DNA of 64,000 nt from Pelagibacterium luteolum. Its GTDB lineage: Bacteria; Pseudomonadota; Alphaproteobacteria; Rhizobiales; Devosiaceae. The notes beneath the pieces are model-generated. The model was not told where the DNA came from. It did no database searches and was given only the letters and a program-made list of their open reading frames with translations. A program made the translations under genes and the position numbers. The DNA lies in contig NZ_FNCS01000010.1 in NCBI RefSeq assembly GCF_900100665.1, forward strand, positions 1 through 64,000. The letters are read 5' to 3'. Below, in pieces: positions 1-8,362 of this stretch (position 1 is the stretch's first letter; every line of letters begins with the position of its first letter).

Positions 1-182
1 AGGCGCTTTCGGCGGTCAATTTGTCATTTTTTGTCGGAGCGGCAGTTATTCAGGCGGTGTCAGCTCCCGTGAACGCATCATTCGGTCTGGCGGGGGTTTT
101 TGTGTTTCTTGGCGTGCTCAGCATCTTAGGTGGATTGTGCTTATGGTTCCTGCGAGAATTTGGGGCCAAAAATATCCGATGA
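1..182 (+). CDS. C-terminal fragment of a major facilitator superfamily transporter
   Basis: The frame is open from base 3 to the TGA at 180-182 and enters from the left edge, so only about 59 residues are visible. They form two hydrophobic stretches separated by a short Pro/Asn loop, then a basic tail (FLREFGAKNIR). This fits the last two helices of an MFS-type permease. The substrate cannot be told. It lies on the island side of tRNA-Gly and may be accessory. Confidence 0.6.
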   Translation, partial: ALSAVNLSFFVGAAVIQAVSAPVNASFGLAGVFVFLGVLSILGGLCLWFLREFGAKNIR

Positions 183-535
183 CTTGGGGCAGCAACAAAT
201 CATCTTGCTGCGATGACCGGCCGCCGAGCCTGCCGCATGATTTAATTGGGCCGGATCCTCGGGATGGTTGCATATAACAAGCTGACGGTGGAAATCGAGC
301 CAATTCCGGGCTTGCAGAGGCCGGGGCCGCGTCACCCCGCGGCCCGCGCATGGCAAGCCCGAGGCTGTTGGCTCACATTCCGGTCAGCAAGTACAATGTC
401 CATCTTCCCCTCCATCGCTGAGGTGAGATCATCACCCGCATGGGAGCCGATATTCAGCGCTCGATACTGATCGACCTGTGCCAAGCGGTTGGCGTACTTG
501 ATAAAGAGCAATCTGCGTTCGAACCTACAAGCAAA
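183..535. other. intergenic stretch, no gene seen
   Basis: Short open frames exist on both strands but none has a convincing ribosome binding site, biased codon use or recognisable protein sequence. No tRNA, strong terminator or repeat was seen. Confidence 0.5.
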
Positions 536-916
536 CTATCCGATCCGCTGGTCCGCCCGGATTTCTTCGGCCTTGCTGCGATACTGCAGCGCGACGAGCC
601 AGCCCTTGATGGGACGGAGCGGAGGAATACATGTCAGCAACAACAGAGGCAGTGTCGTCACCAAATGCACCCAGACGGGCGTCCGGAAGGACACCTCGAG
701 CCAGAGACCGAAGACGACGACCGGCACGCATCCGATCATCATGACAAAAAAAGCAGGTCCGTCAGCGGGATCGGCAAAGCCGTAATCGAGCCCACAGACC
801 TCACAGTGTTTACGCAAAGTGAGGAAGCCATTAAACAGATGGCCCTCTCCACAATGGGGACACTTCCCCAAAAGGCCAGTTTTCCAGATAGGCATGTCGT
901 TGTTCATAGCGTTCAC
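536..916 (-). CDS. DUF983 family membrane protein with two CxxC pairs
   Basis: The 126-residue protein has an N-terminal zinc-ribbon-like part with CPHC (C19, C22) and CEVC (C38, C41), then two hydrophobic segments at about 55-73 and 81-97. The pattern of CPHCGEG-LF-GFL and CEVCGLDYGFADPADGPAFF is typical of the DUF983 family, common in Alphaproteobacteria. Family function is not established; a role near respiratory-chain assembly has been suggested from context elsewhere. The ATG at 916 has an AGAAG purine stretch upstream. It reads in the same direction as the DUF305 and globin genes, about 115 bp downstream of them. Confidence 0.8.
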   Translation of the reverse strand: MNAMNNDMPIWKTGLLGKCPHCGEGHLFNGFLTLRKHCEVCGLDYGFADPADGPAFFVMMIGCVPVVVFGLWLEVSFRTPVWVHLVTTLPLLLLTCIPPLRPIKGWLVALQYRSKAEEIRADQRIG

Positions 917-1032
917 TTCTCTATGCTGATCTCGCTTGAGCCGACCGAAGCGCTCGGCCCGATAACGATCTCTCTAATCACCAAGCGGCTTGCGTGAGGG
1001 CAGTTCGTTCACTCGATCGGGAGTTGGCGCCA

Positions 1033-2472
1033 TCACAATTGCCCGCCCGCACGGATCGCCAACCATCGGCGCATCTGTTCGATTTCGATCTGCTGTTCAT
1101 CAATGACATGCTGGGCCAGCGCACGCACCTCGCGATCACTGCCGTATTCAAGCACCACCTCGGCCATGTCGATGGCACCCTGATGGTGTGGGATCATGCC
1201 CTGCATAAACGCGATATCGGGATCGGGATGCTGCATGCCCTCCATCATTGGCCCATGCATGGTGTCCATCGTTGCCATGAATGCTGCCATAGCCTCGGGA
1301 CTGTTCACGAACGGCTCTGCCGTCTGCCCATGGGGATTTTCTGCATTTGGGGTGTGCGTGGTCATGTCTGTAATTTGACTCCTCGGCCCGCTGTCCGCGC
1401 CGTAAAGTGTCAGGTGCAGACCCCAATAGCCCGTGACGAAAATGAAGATGACGGCACCGAGAGCCACAGGAACACCGGCGACGGCACGTCGTATGGCAGG
1501 CAGGAAATGAAGCTCGCGTGTGTGATCGGCAGCAATTGCGACGATGATCGCCATGATCAGGGCGTGTCCTACAAGATCGATCCGCCCAAAGGGATACACG
1601 GCGGCATTGAAAATAATGAATAACGCAACCGCCGAAAGACGACGCACCAGAGGCGTCCACAGCAAGCCAAAGCCCATGGTAAACTCTGCAACACCCGCCA
1701 TCGGAATAAACACGTCTCGCGGCATGCCGAACGTGAGGAACGGTTTTTCGGCCACAAGCGGATAGAACCATTCAGGATAGGCGAACTTTTCAAGGCTCGA
1801 CCACATCAATGCGATGGCTACACCCCAACGCAAGACCTCGAAGCGGTGCTTGCGCCACTCTTCATTGCTCGATGCTGCCAGGACAAGATACGCCGCGACC
1901 GCAACGCCAAGCGCAAGATAGTCCAGCAAATGGAACAGATCGTAATCGCGCAGCGCCAACACCCAGAGTATGATGATGCCCGCTGCTGAGAACGGCATTG
2001 TGCGCTTTGAGAAGACCCCGAAAGCAATCAACAATTGCAGCCAGGACACCCATTCCGCTGGTGTTTGAAGATCGGGCGTCAGATAGACGCCGCCAACGGC
2101 GAAGATCGCGACAAAAAAAGCCCCAATGACGGCGCGAATAAAGTCATCAAGTCGAAACCATAGCGGATCAGAGGCACGGTCCATCGCCGATAGCGTTGCT
2201 TCGCCTGCCGGGCGGGTTTCAAAGACCCTGGTGGCGACAAAAAATACAAGCACCAGTCCAATCGCGAGCCAGAACCATCCATTGGTGATGGTGTCCATGA
2301 GAGGCGCCGGAGATGCTTCGACGATATAGGGCGCGAACCATTTTACATGCGCCTGGGCAGTCGTGGACCACGCTCCCACGGTAAGTGCACCGCCCACAGC
2401 CATAGGCAAACGCCAGTAGGTATCATGACGGTGACGGAAGTTTTGATCGGCGTGGCCAGATTGGGCAGTCAT
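1033..2472 (-). CDS. polytopic membrane protein (DoxX-like) fused to a C-terminal DUF305 domain
   Basis: I place the start at the ATG at 2472 because AGAGG sits just before it; the frame is open further upstream without a good start. About 479 residues. The first ~350 form many membrane helices, with a DoxX-like stretch around [14 protein letters not shown] and [17 protein letters not shown]. The last ~85 are a DUF305 domain ([19 protein letters not shown], then [14 protein letters not shown]), preceded by a Met/His-rich linker. DUF305 includes periplasmic copper-binding proteins of the CopM type. The gene starts 8 bp after the truncated globin stop, so the two should be cotranscribed. Role is inferred: metal or redox handling at the membrane during nitrosative stress. 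Confidence 0.75.
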   Translation of the reverse strand: MTAQSGHADQNFRHRHDTYWRLPMAVGGALTVGAWSTTAQAHVKWFAPYIVEASPAPLMDTITNGWFWLAIGLVLVFFVATRVFETRPAGEATLSAMDRASDPLWFRLDDFIRAVIGAFFVAIFAVGGVYLTPDLQTPAEWVSWLQLLIAFGVFSKRTMPFSAAGIIILWVLALRDYDLFHLLDYLALGVAVAAYLVLAASSNEEWRKHRFEVLRWGVAIALMWSSLEKFAYPEWFYPLVAEKPFLTFGMPRDVFIPMAGVAEFTMGFGLLWTPLVRRLSAVALFIIFNAAVYPFGRIDLVGHALIMAIIVAIAADHTRELHFLPAIRRAVAGVPVALGAVIFIFVTGYWGLHLTLYGADSGPRSQITDMTTHTPNAENPHGQTAEPFVNSPEAMAAFMATMDTMHGPMMEGMQHPDPDIAFMQGMIPHHQGAIDMAEVVLEYGSDREVRALAQHVIDEQQIEIEQMRRWLAIRAGGQL

Positions 2473-2480
2473 AATCGCCT

Positions 2481-2897
2481 CTAGTGTTGTCCAGGGTGAA
2501 CAGGCAAAGACGCGCCGAGCGGCGCGCCAGGGGCGGGCTGAGATAGCAGTCCCGCCATCAAGCTCCGGGCAATCCGTTGAGCCTTGAATTCCAGTTGAGC
2601 GGCAATGTCCTCGGAAAAATTGTCTCTGGCCGTCTGGCTCCAAAGGTCAAGCCAGCGCGCAAAGAGATCGGGCGTAAGCTGATGAGCGAACGGCAAATGC
2701 GCGCGATAGGGATTCCCCTTGTATCGGCCAGAGGTCAACACGATCGAGGACCAGAAATCGCTTAGCCGATCCACATGGGTGTCCCAATCCCTGACATGCT
2801 CAGCGAAAATGGGTGCCAGCAGCTCGTCAGCCCGTATGCGGTCGTAGAACTGCTCCACTTGAGTGCGCAATGTCAGTTCACTCAGCGGCATCGGCAC
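2481..2897 (-). CDS. group III truncated hemoglobin
   Basis: 138 residues. The N-terminal [15 protein letters not shown] block, the [13 protein letters not shown] segment carrying the likely proximal histidine, and [14 protein letters not shown] are typical of group III truncated globins. Such globins bind O2 and NO and are often found with NO-responsive regulators. It is the first gene of a leftward unit with the DUF305 fusion 8 bp downstream. A 21-bp dyad begins 14 bp upstream of its start codon, placing it under likely control of the divergent NsrR-like regulator. The last 20 residues are Pro/Gly-rich and probably disordered. Confidence 0.88.
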   Translation of the reverse strand: MPMPLSELTLRTQVEQFYDRIRADELLAPIFAEHVRDWDTHVDRLSDFWSSIVLTSGRYKGNPYRAHLPFAHQLTPDLFARWLDLWSQTARDNFSEDIAAQLEFKAQRIARSLMAGLLSQPAPGAPLGASLPVHPGQH

Positions 2898-2910
2898 ACT
2901 CCAGACATAA

Positions 2911-2931
2911 ACATGCTAAAATGATACATGT
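2911..2931. promoter_or_regulatory. candidate NsrR operator 1 (21-bp dyad)
   Basis: ACATG and CATGT arms bracket an AT-rich 11-bp centre. A 12-bp perfect palindrome, GATACATGTATC, overlaps its right arm (2923-2934). It lies between the divergent globin and nsrR starts and resembles the second dyad at 2946-2966 in length and outer arms. Binding by the adjacent regulator is inferred. Confidence 0.55.
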
Positions 2932-2945
2932 ATCAGGATTGCAAA

Positions 2946-2966
2946 ACATGCAAGTGATATGCATGT
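2946..2966. promoter_or_regulatory. candidate NsrR operator 2 (21-bp dyad)
   Basis: Perfect 7-bp arms ACATGCA and TGCATGT are separated by 7 bp. The size and AT-rich centre match Rrf2-family operators, and the ATGCAT core recalls the known NsrR half-site. It starts 35 bp after the first dyad and lies 28 bp upstream of the nsrR start, suggesting autoregulation. Confidence 0.6.
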
Positions 2967-2994
2967 ATAAGCCTGCGACATTTTGGAGAGCGTT

Positions 2995-3468
2995 ATGCGC
3001 CTGACTCTGCACACCGACTATGCCCTCAGGGTTATGATCTTTCTGACCGAGCACCCCGATCGGCTCTGTTCAATATCGGAGATTGCGCGGGCCTATGGCA
3101 TTTCGCAAAACCACCTCATGAAAGTGGCCCATGCCTTGGTAAAGGCTGAGTTCGTTGCGAGCGTGCGGGGAAGAAACGGTGGTCTGCGCTTGGCGCGTCC
3201 AGCCCAACAGATCTCTGTCGGTGCTGTCGTTCGTCAGATGGAAGATGGCTTTGACCTCGTCGATTGCAGCGTGTGTGTGGTGACACAGGGGTGTGGCCTC
3301 AGGGGTCTTTTGGGTGAAGCAACCGGAGCGTTCCTGGCTGTGCTCGATAACTGCACGCTTGCCGATCTCGACCACGGCCCCGGCCTGTTTGACTTCGTGT
3401 TCCCTGGCCAACAAACCCGGGCGCAGCGGCTGCAACCGGGAGATAGCAGCCATCGGGGTGTTTCATGA
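2995..3468 (+). CDS. nsrR: Rrf2-family NO-responsive repressor, NsrR-like
   Basis: 157 residues from the ATG at 2995, which follows GGAGAG; a TTG four codons upstream is less likely. The N-terminus (MRLTLHTDYALRVMIFL) and the winged helix with RGRNGGLRLARP are characteristic of NsrR. Three cysteines sit at C91, C94 and C100, where Rrf2 proteins bind an Fe-S cluster. The spacing C-x2-C-x5-C is tighter than E. coli NsrR (91, 96, 102), so cluster properties may differ. Further cysteines are C25 and C120. It is divergent from the globin gene and followed by CBS and DUF1971 genes, which occur in nitrosative-stress clusters elsewhere. Confidence 0.82.
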   Translation: MRLTLHTDYALRVMIFLTEHPDRLCSISEIARAYGISQNHLMKVAHALVKAEFVASVRGRNGGLRLARPAQQISVGAVVRQMEDGFDLVDCSVCVVTQGCGLRGLLGEATGAFLAVLDNCTLADLDHGPGLFDFVFPGQQTRAQRLQPGDSSHRGVS

Positions 3469-3527
3469 TATACATGGACGAGAAGTCGTCCTGATCCGAT
3501 GGTGGAGAATTGTCCAGGAGAAACGGG

Positions 3528-3968
3528 ATGCGTGTTGAAAATCTGTTATCTGCGGCGTGTGAGAGGCTTACAACAATTGATGAGGACGCCCCGCTGATCA
3601 ACGCAGCGCGTCTCCTTCAATCTGGCACTGATATTCTCGTCGTTTGTGACCCAGAAGGGAAGTTGCGCGGTGTCATAACCAAGACCGACATCGTCGCCCA
3701 GATCAGTCAATGTCAAGGATCTGGTTGCCTTGCGCTAGCCTCCTCAACGATGATTCAGGACGTTATGGTCTGCGGTTCTGATGACATCTTGGAAGACCTG
3801 TGGATCGGCATGAGGGAGCGGGGCCTGAAAAATATTCCGGTCGTCGATCTCAACGCGCACCCAATTGGAGTGCTTAACGCGCGAGACATGCTTCAGGCAC
3901 TCCTCAAGGAATCCCACAGTGAGGAAGCGATGATGCGCGATTATGTGATGGGCGTCGGATATCGCTAA
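3528..3968 (+). CDS. tandem CBS-domain protein
   Basis: 146 residues from the ATG at 3528, chosen because CAGGAG lies just upstream. Two CBS repeats fill the protein: roughly 8-65 (TDILVVCDPEGKLRGVITKTDIV) and 80-135 (LKNIPVVDLNAHPIGVLNARDML). Such stand-alone pairs usually bind adenine nucleotides and sense energy state. It sits 59 bp after nsrR and 32 bp before the DUF1971 gene, so one rightward unit is likely. No catalytic domain is present. Confidence 0.8.
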   Translation: MRVENLLSAACERLTTIDEDAPLINAARLLQSGTDILVVCDPEGKLRGVITKTDIVAQISQCQGSGCLALASSTMIQDVMVCGSDDILEDLWIGMRERGLKNIPVVDLNAHPIGVLNARDMLQALLKESHSEEAMMRDYVMGVGYR

Positions 3969-4000
3969 CCGGAACACCAAGAACGCTTAGGAGAAGACGT

Positions 4001-4633
4001 ATGGGCGATGGCAATACCGAAACAAGGCAATTGCTCGAACGCTCAATTGCCATGTGGGATAGTGAGGGCGGTGCGTCCTCAAATGAGCCCCCTGCCCCCA
4101 TGGAGCCCGGAAGAGACCGTGAGCAGGATCCGCAGCTATCGAATGCGGAACTGGTGAACCTGCGCGTACGGGTGATTGCGCTGGAGAATCTCGTCATTGC
4201 GTTGATGTCGCAAGCATCGAACCAGGAAGTCGACATCGCCAAAGAAATGGCTGCGCTGATCTTGCCGCGTCCTGGCTACAAACAGCACCCGCTTACCATC
4301 AAGGCCGCGGAGCATATGTCCGACCTTCTGGACCGGGCAGCGCGATTCAAGTCGATGCCCCCATCTGCGGTCCCTTACAAAAGCACAAGAGTCTTCGATG
4401 AGAACACGCTTCCGGCGGGTTTTCGCAAGGAGCACATGACGAAAGCCGGTGTCTGGGGAGTGATCAGGGTGCTAGAGGGGCAGTTGCGTTATGAGGTACT
4501 TGATCCTGTCTCAGATACCGTGATCGAACCCGGCGTTCCTGGACTCATCCTGCCTGAACAGCCGCATCGGGTAGAACCGATCGGACAAATGCGCATGCTG
4601 GTCGAGTTCTACAATCAACTGCCCTCACTTTAG
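4001..4633 (+). CDS. DUF1971 (TehB-like cupin) protein
   Basis: 210 residues; ATG preceded by GGAG. The first ~120 residues are an uncharacterised charged, partly helical region. The C-terminal ~85 residues (YKSTRVFDENTLPAGFRKEH, KAGVWGVIRVLEGQLRYEV, LILPEQPHRVEP) are a DUF1971 domain, the small beta-barrel also found attached to some TehB proteins. In Proteobacteria this domain recurs in NO- and low-oxygen-responsive gene sets. The fusion to a longer N-terminus is less usual. It follows nsrR and the CBS gene on the same strand. Confidence 0.75.
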   Translation: MGDGNTETRQLLERSIAMWDSEGGASSNEPPAPMEPGRDREQDPQLSNAELVNLRVRVIALENLVIALMSQASNQEVDIAKEMAALILPRPGYKQHPLTIKAAEHMSDLLDRAARFKSMPPSAVPYKSTRVFDENTLPAGFRKEHMTKAGVWGVIRVLEGQLRYEVLDPVSDTVIEPGVPGLILPEQPHRVEPIGQMRMLVEFYNQLPSL

Positions 4634-5179
4634 CATCGTAAATCGAACCATAGGTGAGGCAACACGACCGAAACGACGCGCACGATCGACCTGTGGCGCC
4701 CGACGATTCAGGTGGACGCGCACAATGCGAGCTGCTCCTCGGCTGAAGACGGCCCGTACGACCGGGATCGAGCATCGGAAAGACGTCGATAGGCAACAAC
4801 CGTTTGGCACCGAAAACCGGATTTTCGCCCGCAACACCAACGGCAGCTTTCCGGAGAGCGGAAACTATCGCTGAATGACTGAAATGGCGCGCAAACCTGA
4901 CGCTCGCCATCTTGAAGACCGCTGCCGCCGAACAGGACGCGTCCGCGTCTTCTGACGCGCGAAATAGTACGTCCGCCTCCGGCGCAAAAACATCGCCGCG
5001 GAAAGCCGCGCCCCTTCTGCCTTGAGCCGTGGGCGCTCCTCCTCATAAATGCCGGCCCTAGATCCGTATAGGTGGCTAGGACCAGAATGAGCGCGGCTGT
5101 TGCGCAAGGACCACGGCCCTCAGCGGTGTATGGAGGCTTAGTGAGCAGCACCCCGTACTGACTGGCCCATGAGACGGCA
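4634..5179. other. noncoding stretch beside the integrase, no gene seen
   Basis: Several overlapping short frames are open, the longest about 147 codons on the minus strand (4708-5151). Their translations are rich in Cys, Ser and Arg without recognisable motifs, and none has a good ribosome binding site. It may be decayed sequence between island cargo and the integrase. Confidence 0.45.
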
Positions 5180-6538
5180 CTAAATCAGCCCTTGGTCGAA
5201 CGGCAAAACCATCCGCTCAAGAAGCGACCGCCGCCACTCCAGAGCGCCCCCTGATCCATATTCCTGGCGCGAACGACGATGGCCAAAAAAGATCTCGCGC
5301 ATCTCTCCGTCAATACCGGCTTCCTTCATCCGGTCCTCGAACGAATGGCGAATGCTGTAAAGCGTATGTCTTGACGTCGGAACGAGGCGGTTCTCGCGCA
5401 AATATTTATTGATCGCGGCGCAGGCAGCTTCTTCCTTCTCGCGGTAGCGCGGAAAACCCGTTGGGAACTTTTGAAACGCCAGCAGAGCCGCCCCAACTAA
5501 CGGGATCTCGCGGATGGAGGCCGCGGTCTTGAGTTCACGTGGCGCCTCCGGATCTTCACGCTCGACAAAGCTGATATAGGGCACCGGACTGTCGAGATGG
5601 ATGTTGCTGGCGTCGAGGTTGCACGTCTCGCTCGGCCGTGCCCCAGTTTCAATAGTGACCAAGAGGATGGCCCGCGCCTCTTCGTTCAACCCTTTGAGGG
5701 CATCGGCCTTGAGGATTTTGTCCCGGATCCACGATGTTGGGAATGGTGGCCGCTTGGCTTTCTTGCGTTCCTCAAAGCTCAGACCGGCAAATGGGTTGAG
5801 CTTATTCTCCTCACCCATAAACGCGTGATACTCGCGATAGATCTTCCGCAGCTCACCAATCTGCCGATTGCCCGATGATGCGGTATGGGTTGGCTTCTTG
5901 CCTTTGTCGGCTGGAGCGATGCGGGCTAGCCAATAGCGATAGAATTTGTGCGCATCGTCGCGGGTGATGTGCGAAATTGGCTTGTCCCCGACGATCTCGA
6001 CGAAGTTGCGGACGGCCCGTTCGGGAATGACCCGCCATTTCCGCCTTTGCTGCGGCGACTTGGTTACCAATTGAGATGCGGCGATGTCATCAATGTAAAC
6101 CTTGAGCGCCTGAGTAAGCGATACGCTAGGGATAGGTTCGCCCCCGAGCACCGCCGTTTCGACCGCATGGGATGTGCGGGTATCGAGGATAGCCTCCATC
6201 CGCTCGGCCAACTCGTGCCAGCTCGCCTTGGCTTCAAGTTCGGCCGCGGGACGATAAGCAAAGCCAAGAGCCGCTGCCCGACGCACGGCAGACTTGTGGC
6301 GCTTCAGAGCCGATGACGCTTCCTCGTCGCAGAGAAAGGATGCCCAGAGGTCATTGTCTGCTCTCTCCAGCGCATCTCGCATGACGCGAGCAACCGCCAG
6401 GTCATGCGTTTTTAGCGAAGAGCGAATGACCGGAGCCCGCATATCCTGATCAGCCACCAGGGCAGGAACGCGCCGAACATACTGCCAGCGGTCGCCGCGA
6501 CGCTGTAAAAAACGGTCGAGTTGAGACCCTCTGGGCAT
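5180..6538 (-). CDS. tyrosine recombinase (phage-type integrase)
   Basis: 452 residues. An N-terminal segment like that of DUF6538 integrases (LQRRGDRWQYVRRVPA) and a SAM-like core-binding domain (~170-270) precede the catalytic domain. Visible catalytic elements are the first Arg in TGARPSE, the second box YSIRHSF (Tyr where many relatives have His), GH in FFGHRRS, and a Tyr in RQEYGSG as likely nucleophile. The gene begins 136 bp past the 3' end of tRNA-Gly and reads away from it, the classic arrangement of an element integrated in a tRNA gene. Confidence 0.9.
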   Translation of the reverse strand: MPRGSQLDRFLQRRGDRWQYVRRVPALVADQDMRAPVIRSSLKTHDLAVARVMRDALERADNDLWASFLCDEEASSALKRHKSAVRRAAALGFAYRPAAELEAKASWHELAERMEAILDTRTSHAVETAVLGGEPIPSVSLTQALKVYIDDIAASQLVTKSPQQRRKWRVIPERAVRNFVEIVGDKPISHITRDDAHKFYRYWLARIAPADKGKKPTHTASSGNRQIGELRKIYREYHAFMGEENKLNPFAGLSFEERKKAKRPPFPTSWIRDKILKADALKGLNEEARAILLVTIETGARPSETCNLDASNIHLDSPVPYISFVEREDPEAPRELKTAASIREIPLVGAALLAFQKFPTGFPRYREKEEAACAAINKYLRENRLVPTSRHTLYSIRHSFEDRMKEAGIDGEMREIFFGHRRSRQEYGSGGALEWRRSLLERMVLPFDQGLI

Positions 6539-6674
6539 GCAATCCGCTCCGATGTATCACATTATGGGTCCAAATCGTATCACGAAATTCTGAGCACGAC
6601 AAGGCGCGGGAGCCCGTTCGCGCCGAACTCTTCAGCCATTACAGCGACATAGCAACTTTGCGAATATTGGAAAA

Positions 6675-6748
6675 TGGAGCGGGTGAAGGGAATCGAACCC
6701 TCGTCGTAAGCTTGGGAAGCTTCTGCTCTACCATTGAGCTACACCCGC
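6675..6748 (-). tRNA. tRNA-Gly (CCC anticodon), CCA encoded
   Basis: Read on the minus strand, the gene starts GCGGGTGTAGC and ends CACCCGCTCCA, giving a full 7-bp acceptor stem and encoded CCA. The D arm (GCTC/GAGC), T arm with GGTTCGATTCC, and anticodon loop TTCCCAA all fold; the loop places CCC at 34-36. The top anticodon-stem pair is a G-A mismatch. Its 3' end faces the integrase and probably served as attachment site. Confidence 0.95.
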
Positions 6749-7114
6749 AAGGGGGCCGTTTGGCACCCTGCGTCCCGACTGTTTGCGGCAAATCACGAAC
6801 GGCGTCAAGATATCGTCCGCTAGCTCAGCCAGCAGGTTCACGTTATCGTTCAGGCAGTAATTAACCCCCGATTTCCGGACGATAGCGCCTATATCTGTGC
6901 GACCGCTCGTGTCAATTGCGGCAAAAAATCGGCAACGGCTGTTGATCTCTCGGCATCGCCACCTTATTATCCTGGATTAACAGCGCATCATCATATTTTG
7001 TCTGGCCGGGCTCGCACGTGACCCTGGCTCGATATCTTTTTGTGCATTCGCACATCAGCGCAAATACAGCATCGATATTGCGCATTATTTAGCGCAATGG
7101 CGCAAAGGAAATAC
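6749..7114. other. upstream region of the betaine transporter operon
   Basis: No open frame here has both a good start and protein-like sequence. It must hold the promoter of proVWX. AAAGGA lies just before the proV ATG. No riboswitch or clear repressor dyad was recognised. Confidence 0.5.
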
Positions 7115-8362
7115 ATGGCCGTCAAGTTATCGGTACAAAACGTCTTCAAGATCTTTGGTGATCGAACAGACGAAGCGCTCAAGCTTCTGACCAGCGGCAA
7201 GAGCAAGGAAGACATTCTCAACACCACGGGCGCCACGGTCGGCGTGCAGGATGCGAGCTTCGATGTCGACGAAGGTGAAATCTTCGTCGTCATGGGACTC
7301 TCGGGCTCCGGCAAATCGACCCTTGTGCGCATGCTCAACGGCCTGATCCCGCCCACGTCGGGCAACATCATGATCGATGGGCTCGATGTGGCCAATTGCT
7401 CGCAAGAGCAGCTACGTGGCATCCGGCGCGAAAAGATCACCATGGTGTTCCAGCATTTCGCGCTGTTCCCCCATTGGACGGTCGCCGAAAACGCTGCCTA
7501 TGGCCTCAAGGTCAAGGGCGCAAAGCCTGCCGAGCGGCGCGAGAAGGCGCTCAAAGCGCTCGATCAGGTCGGCCTGACCCCTTGGGCCGACAGCCTGCCC
7601 GCCGAATTGTCCGGCGGCATGCAGCAGCGCGTGGGCCTCGCCCGTGGCCTCGCCAACGGACCTGAAGTCCTCCTGATGGACGAACCGTTCGGCGCGCTCG
7701 ATCCGCTGATCCGCCGAGAGATGCAGGACGAATTGATGGTTCTGCAAAAAACGCTCAAAAAGACGATCATCTTCATCACCCACGATCTCAACGAAGCGCT
7801 GCTTTTGGGCGACAAGATCGCCATCATGAAAGACGGCCGCTTCGTCCAGGTCGGCACCGCGCAGGAGATCGTCTCAAATCCCGCCGATGATTACGTCGCG
7901 GCGTTCGTCGCCGATATCGACCGTGGCCGTGTCTTTACCGCGGACGACGTCTCGCACGCGCCCGAAACGATGAAGCTGGGCACCGATACCGCCGAAGACG
8001 CGATGCGCTCAATGGAGGATCTCAACCGCAACGCCCTTTATGTCGTCGATGGCGACGACCAGATCGCCGGCGTCGTGACCTACCAGGACCTCGCAGCCGC
8101 TACCCTCGATAATGGCGCGCCCAATCCGGTGCTCGAGGACGTGATGTTGACCGAGTACCCATCGGTCGATGCGGACGTTCAACTCAACGACCTTTATGGC
8201 GCCGCCAGCGGTGGACTGCCGATTGCCGTCACCGACGACAAGGACCGGCTCGTCGGGGTTGTCGAGCCCGAGGCGGTCTTTGCCCAATTGTCGGGCAATG
8301 GCGATGACGCAGAAACCCCGACCGAAACCGACACATCCGGAAAGGAGCGCGCACATGTTTAG
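7115..8362 (+). CDS. proV: glycine betaine/proline ABC transporter, ATP-binding subunit
   Basis: 415 residues from the ATG at 7115, which follows AAAGGA. Walker A GLSGSGKST (61-69), Q-loop VFQHFALFPH, signature LSGGMQQR (~165-172) and Walker B LLMDE (186-190) are intact. The N-terminal ~45 residues (FGDRTDEALKLL and onward) are typical of ProV/OpuAA. A C-terminal tandem CBS region (~285-390) matches the ionic-strength sensor of OpuA-type importers. It overlaps proW by 8 bp and heads proV-proW-proX, a complete osmoprotectant importer. Confidence 0.93.
   Translation: MAVKLSVQNVFKIFGDRTDEALKLLTSGKSKEDILNTTGATVGVQDASFDVDEGEIFVVMGLSGSGKSTLVRMLNGLIPPTSGNIMIDGLDVANCSQEQLRGIRREKITMVFQHFALFPHWTVAENAAYGLKVKGAKPAERREKALKALDQVGLTPWADSLPAELSGGMQQRVGLARGLANGPEVLLMDEPFGALDPLIRREMQDELMVLQKTLKKTIIFITHDLNEALLLGDKIAIMKDGRFVQVGTAQEIVSNPADDYVAAFVADIDRGRVFTADDVSHAPETMKLGTDTAEDAMRSMEDLNRNALYVVDGDDQIAGVVTYQDLAAATLDNGAPNPVLEDVMLTEYPSVDADVQLNDLYGAASGGLPIAVTDDKDRLVGVVEPEAVFAQLSGNGDDAETPTETDTSGKERAHV

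Noticed and set aside
440-997. A 185-codon plus-strand open frame
   Set aside because: Mostly opposite the DUF983 gene, whose CxxC pairs and membrane segments are convincing.
4708-5151. A 147-codon minus-strand open frame beside the integrase
   Set aside because: No start signal, no recognisable domain, and Cys/Ser/Arg-rich translation typical of noncoding sequence.
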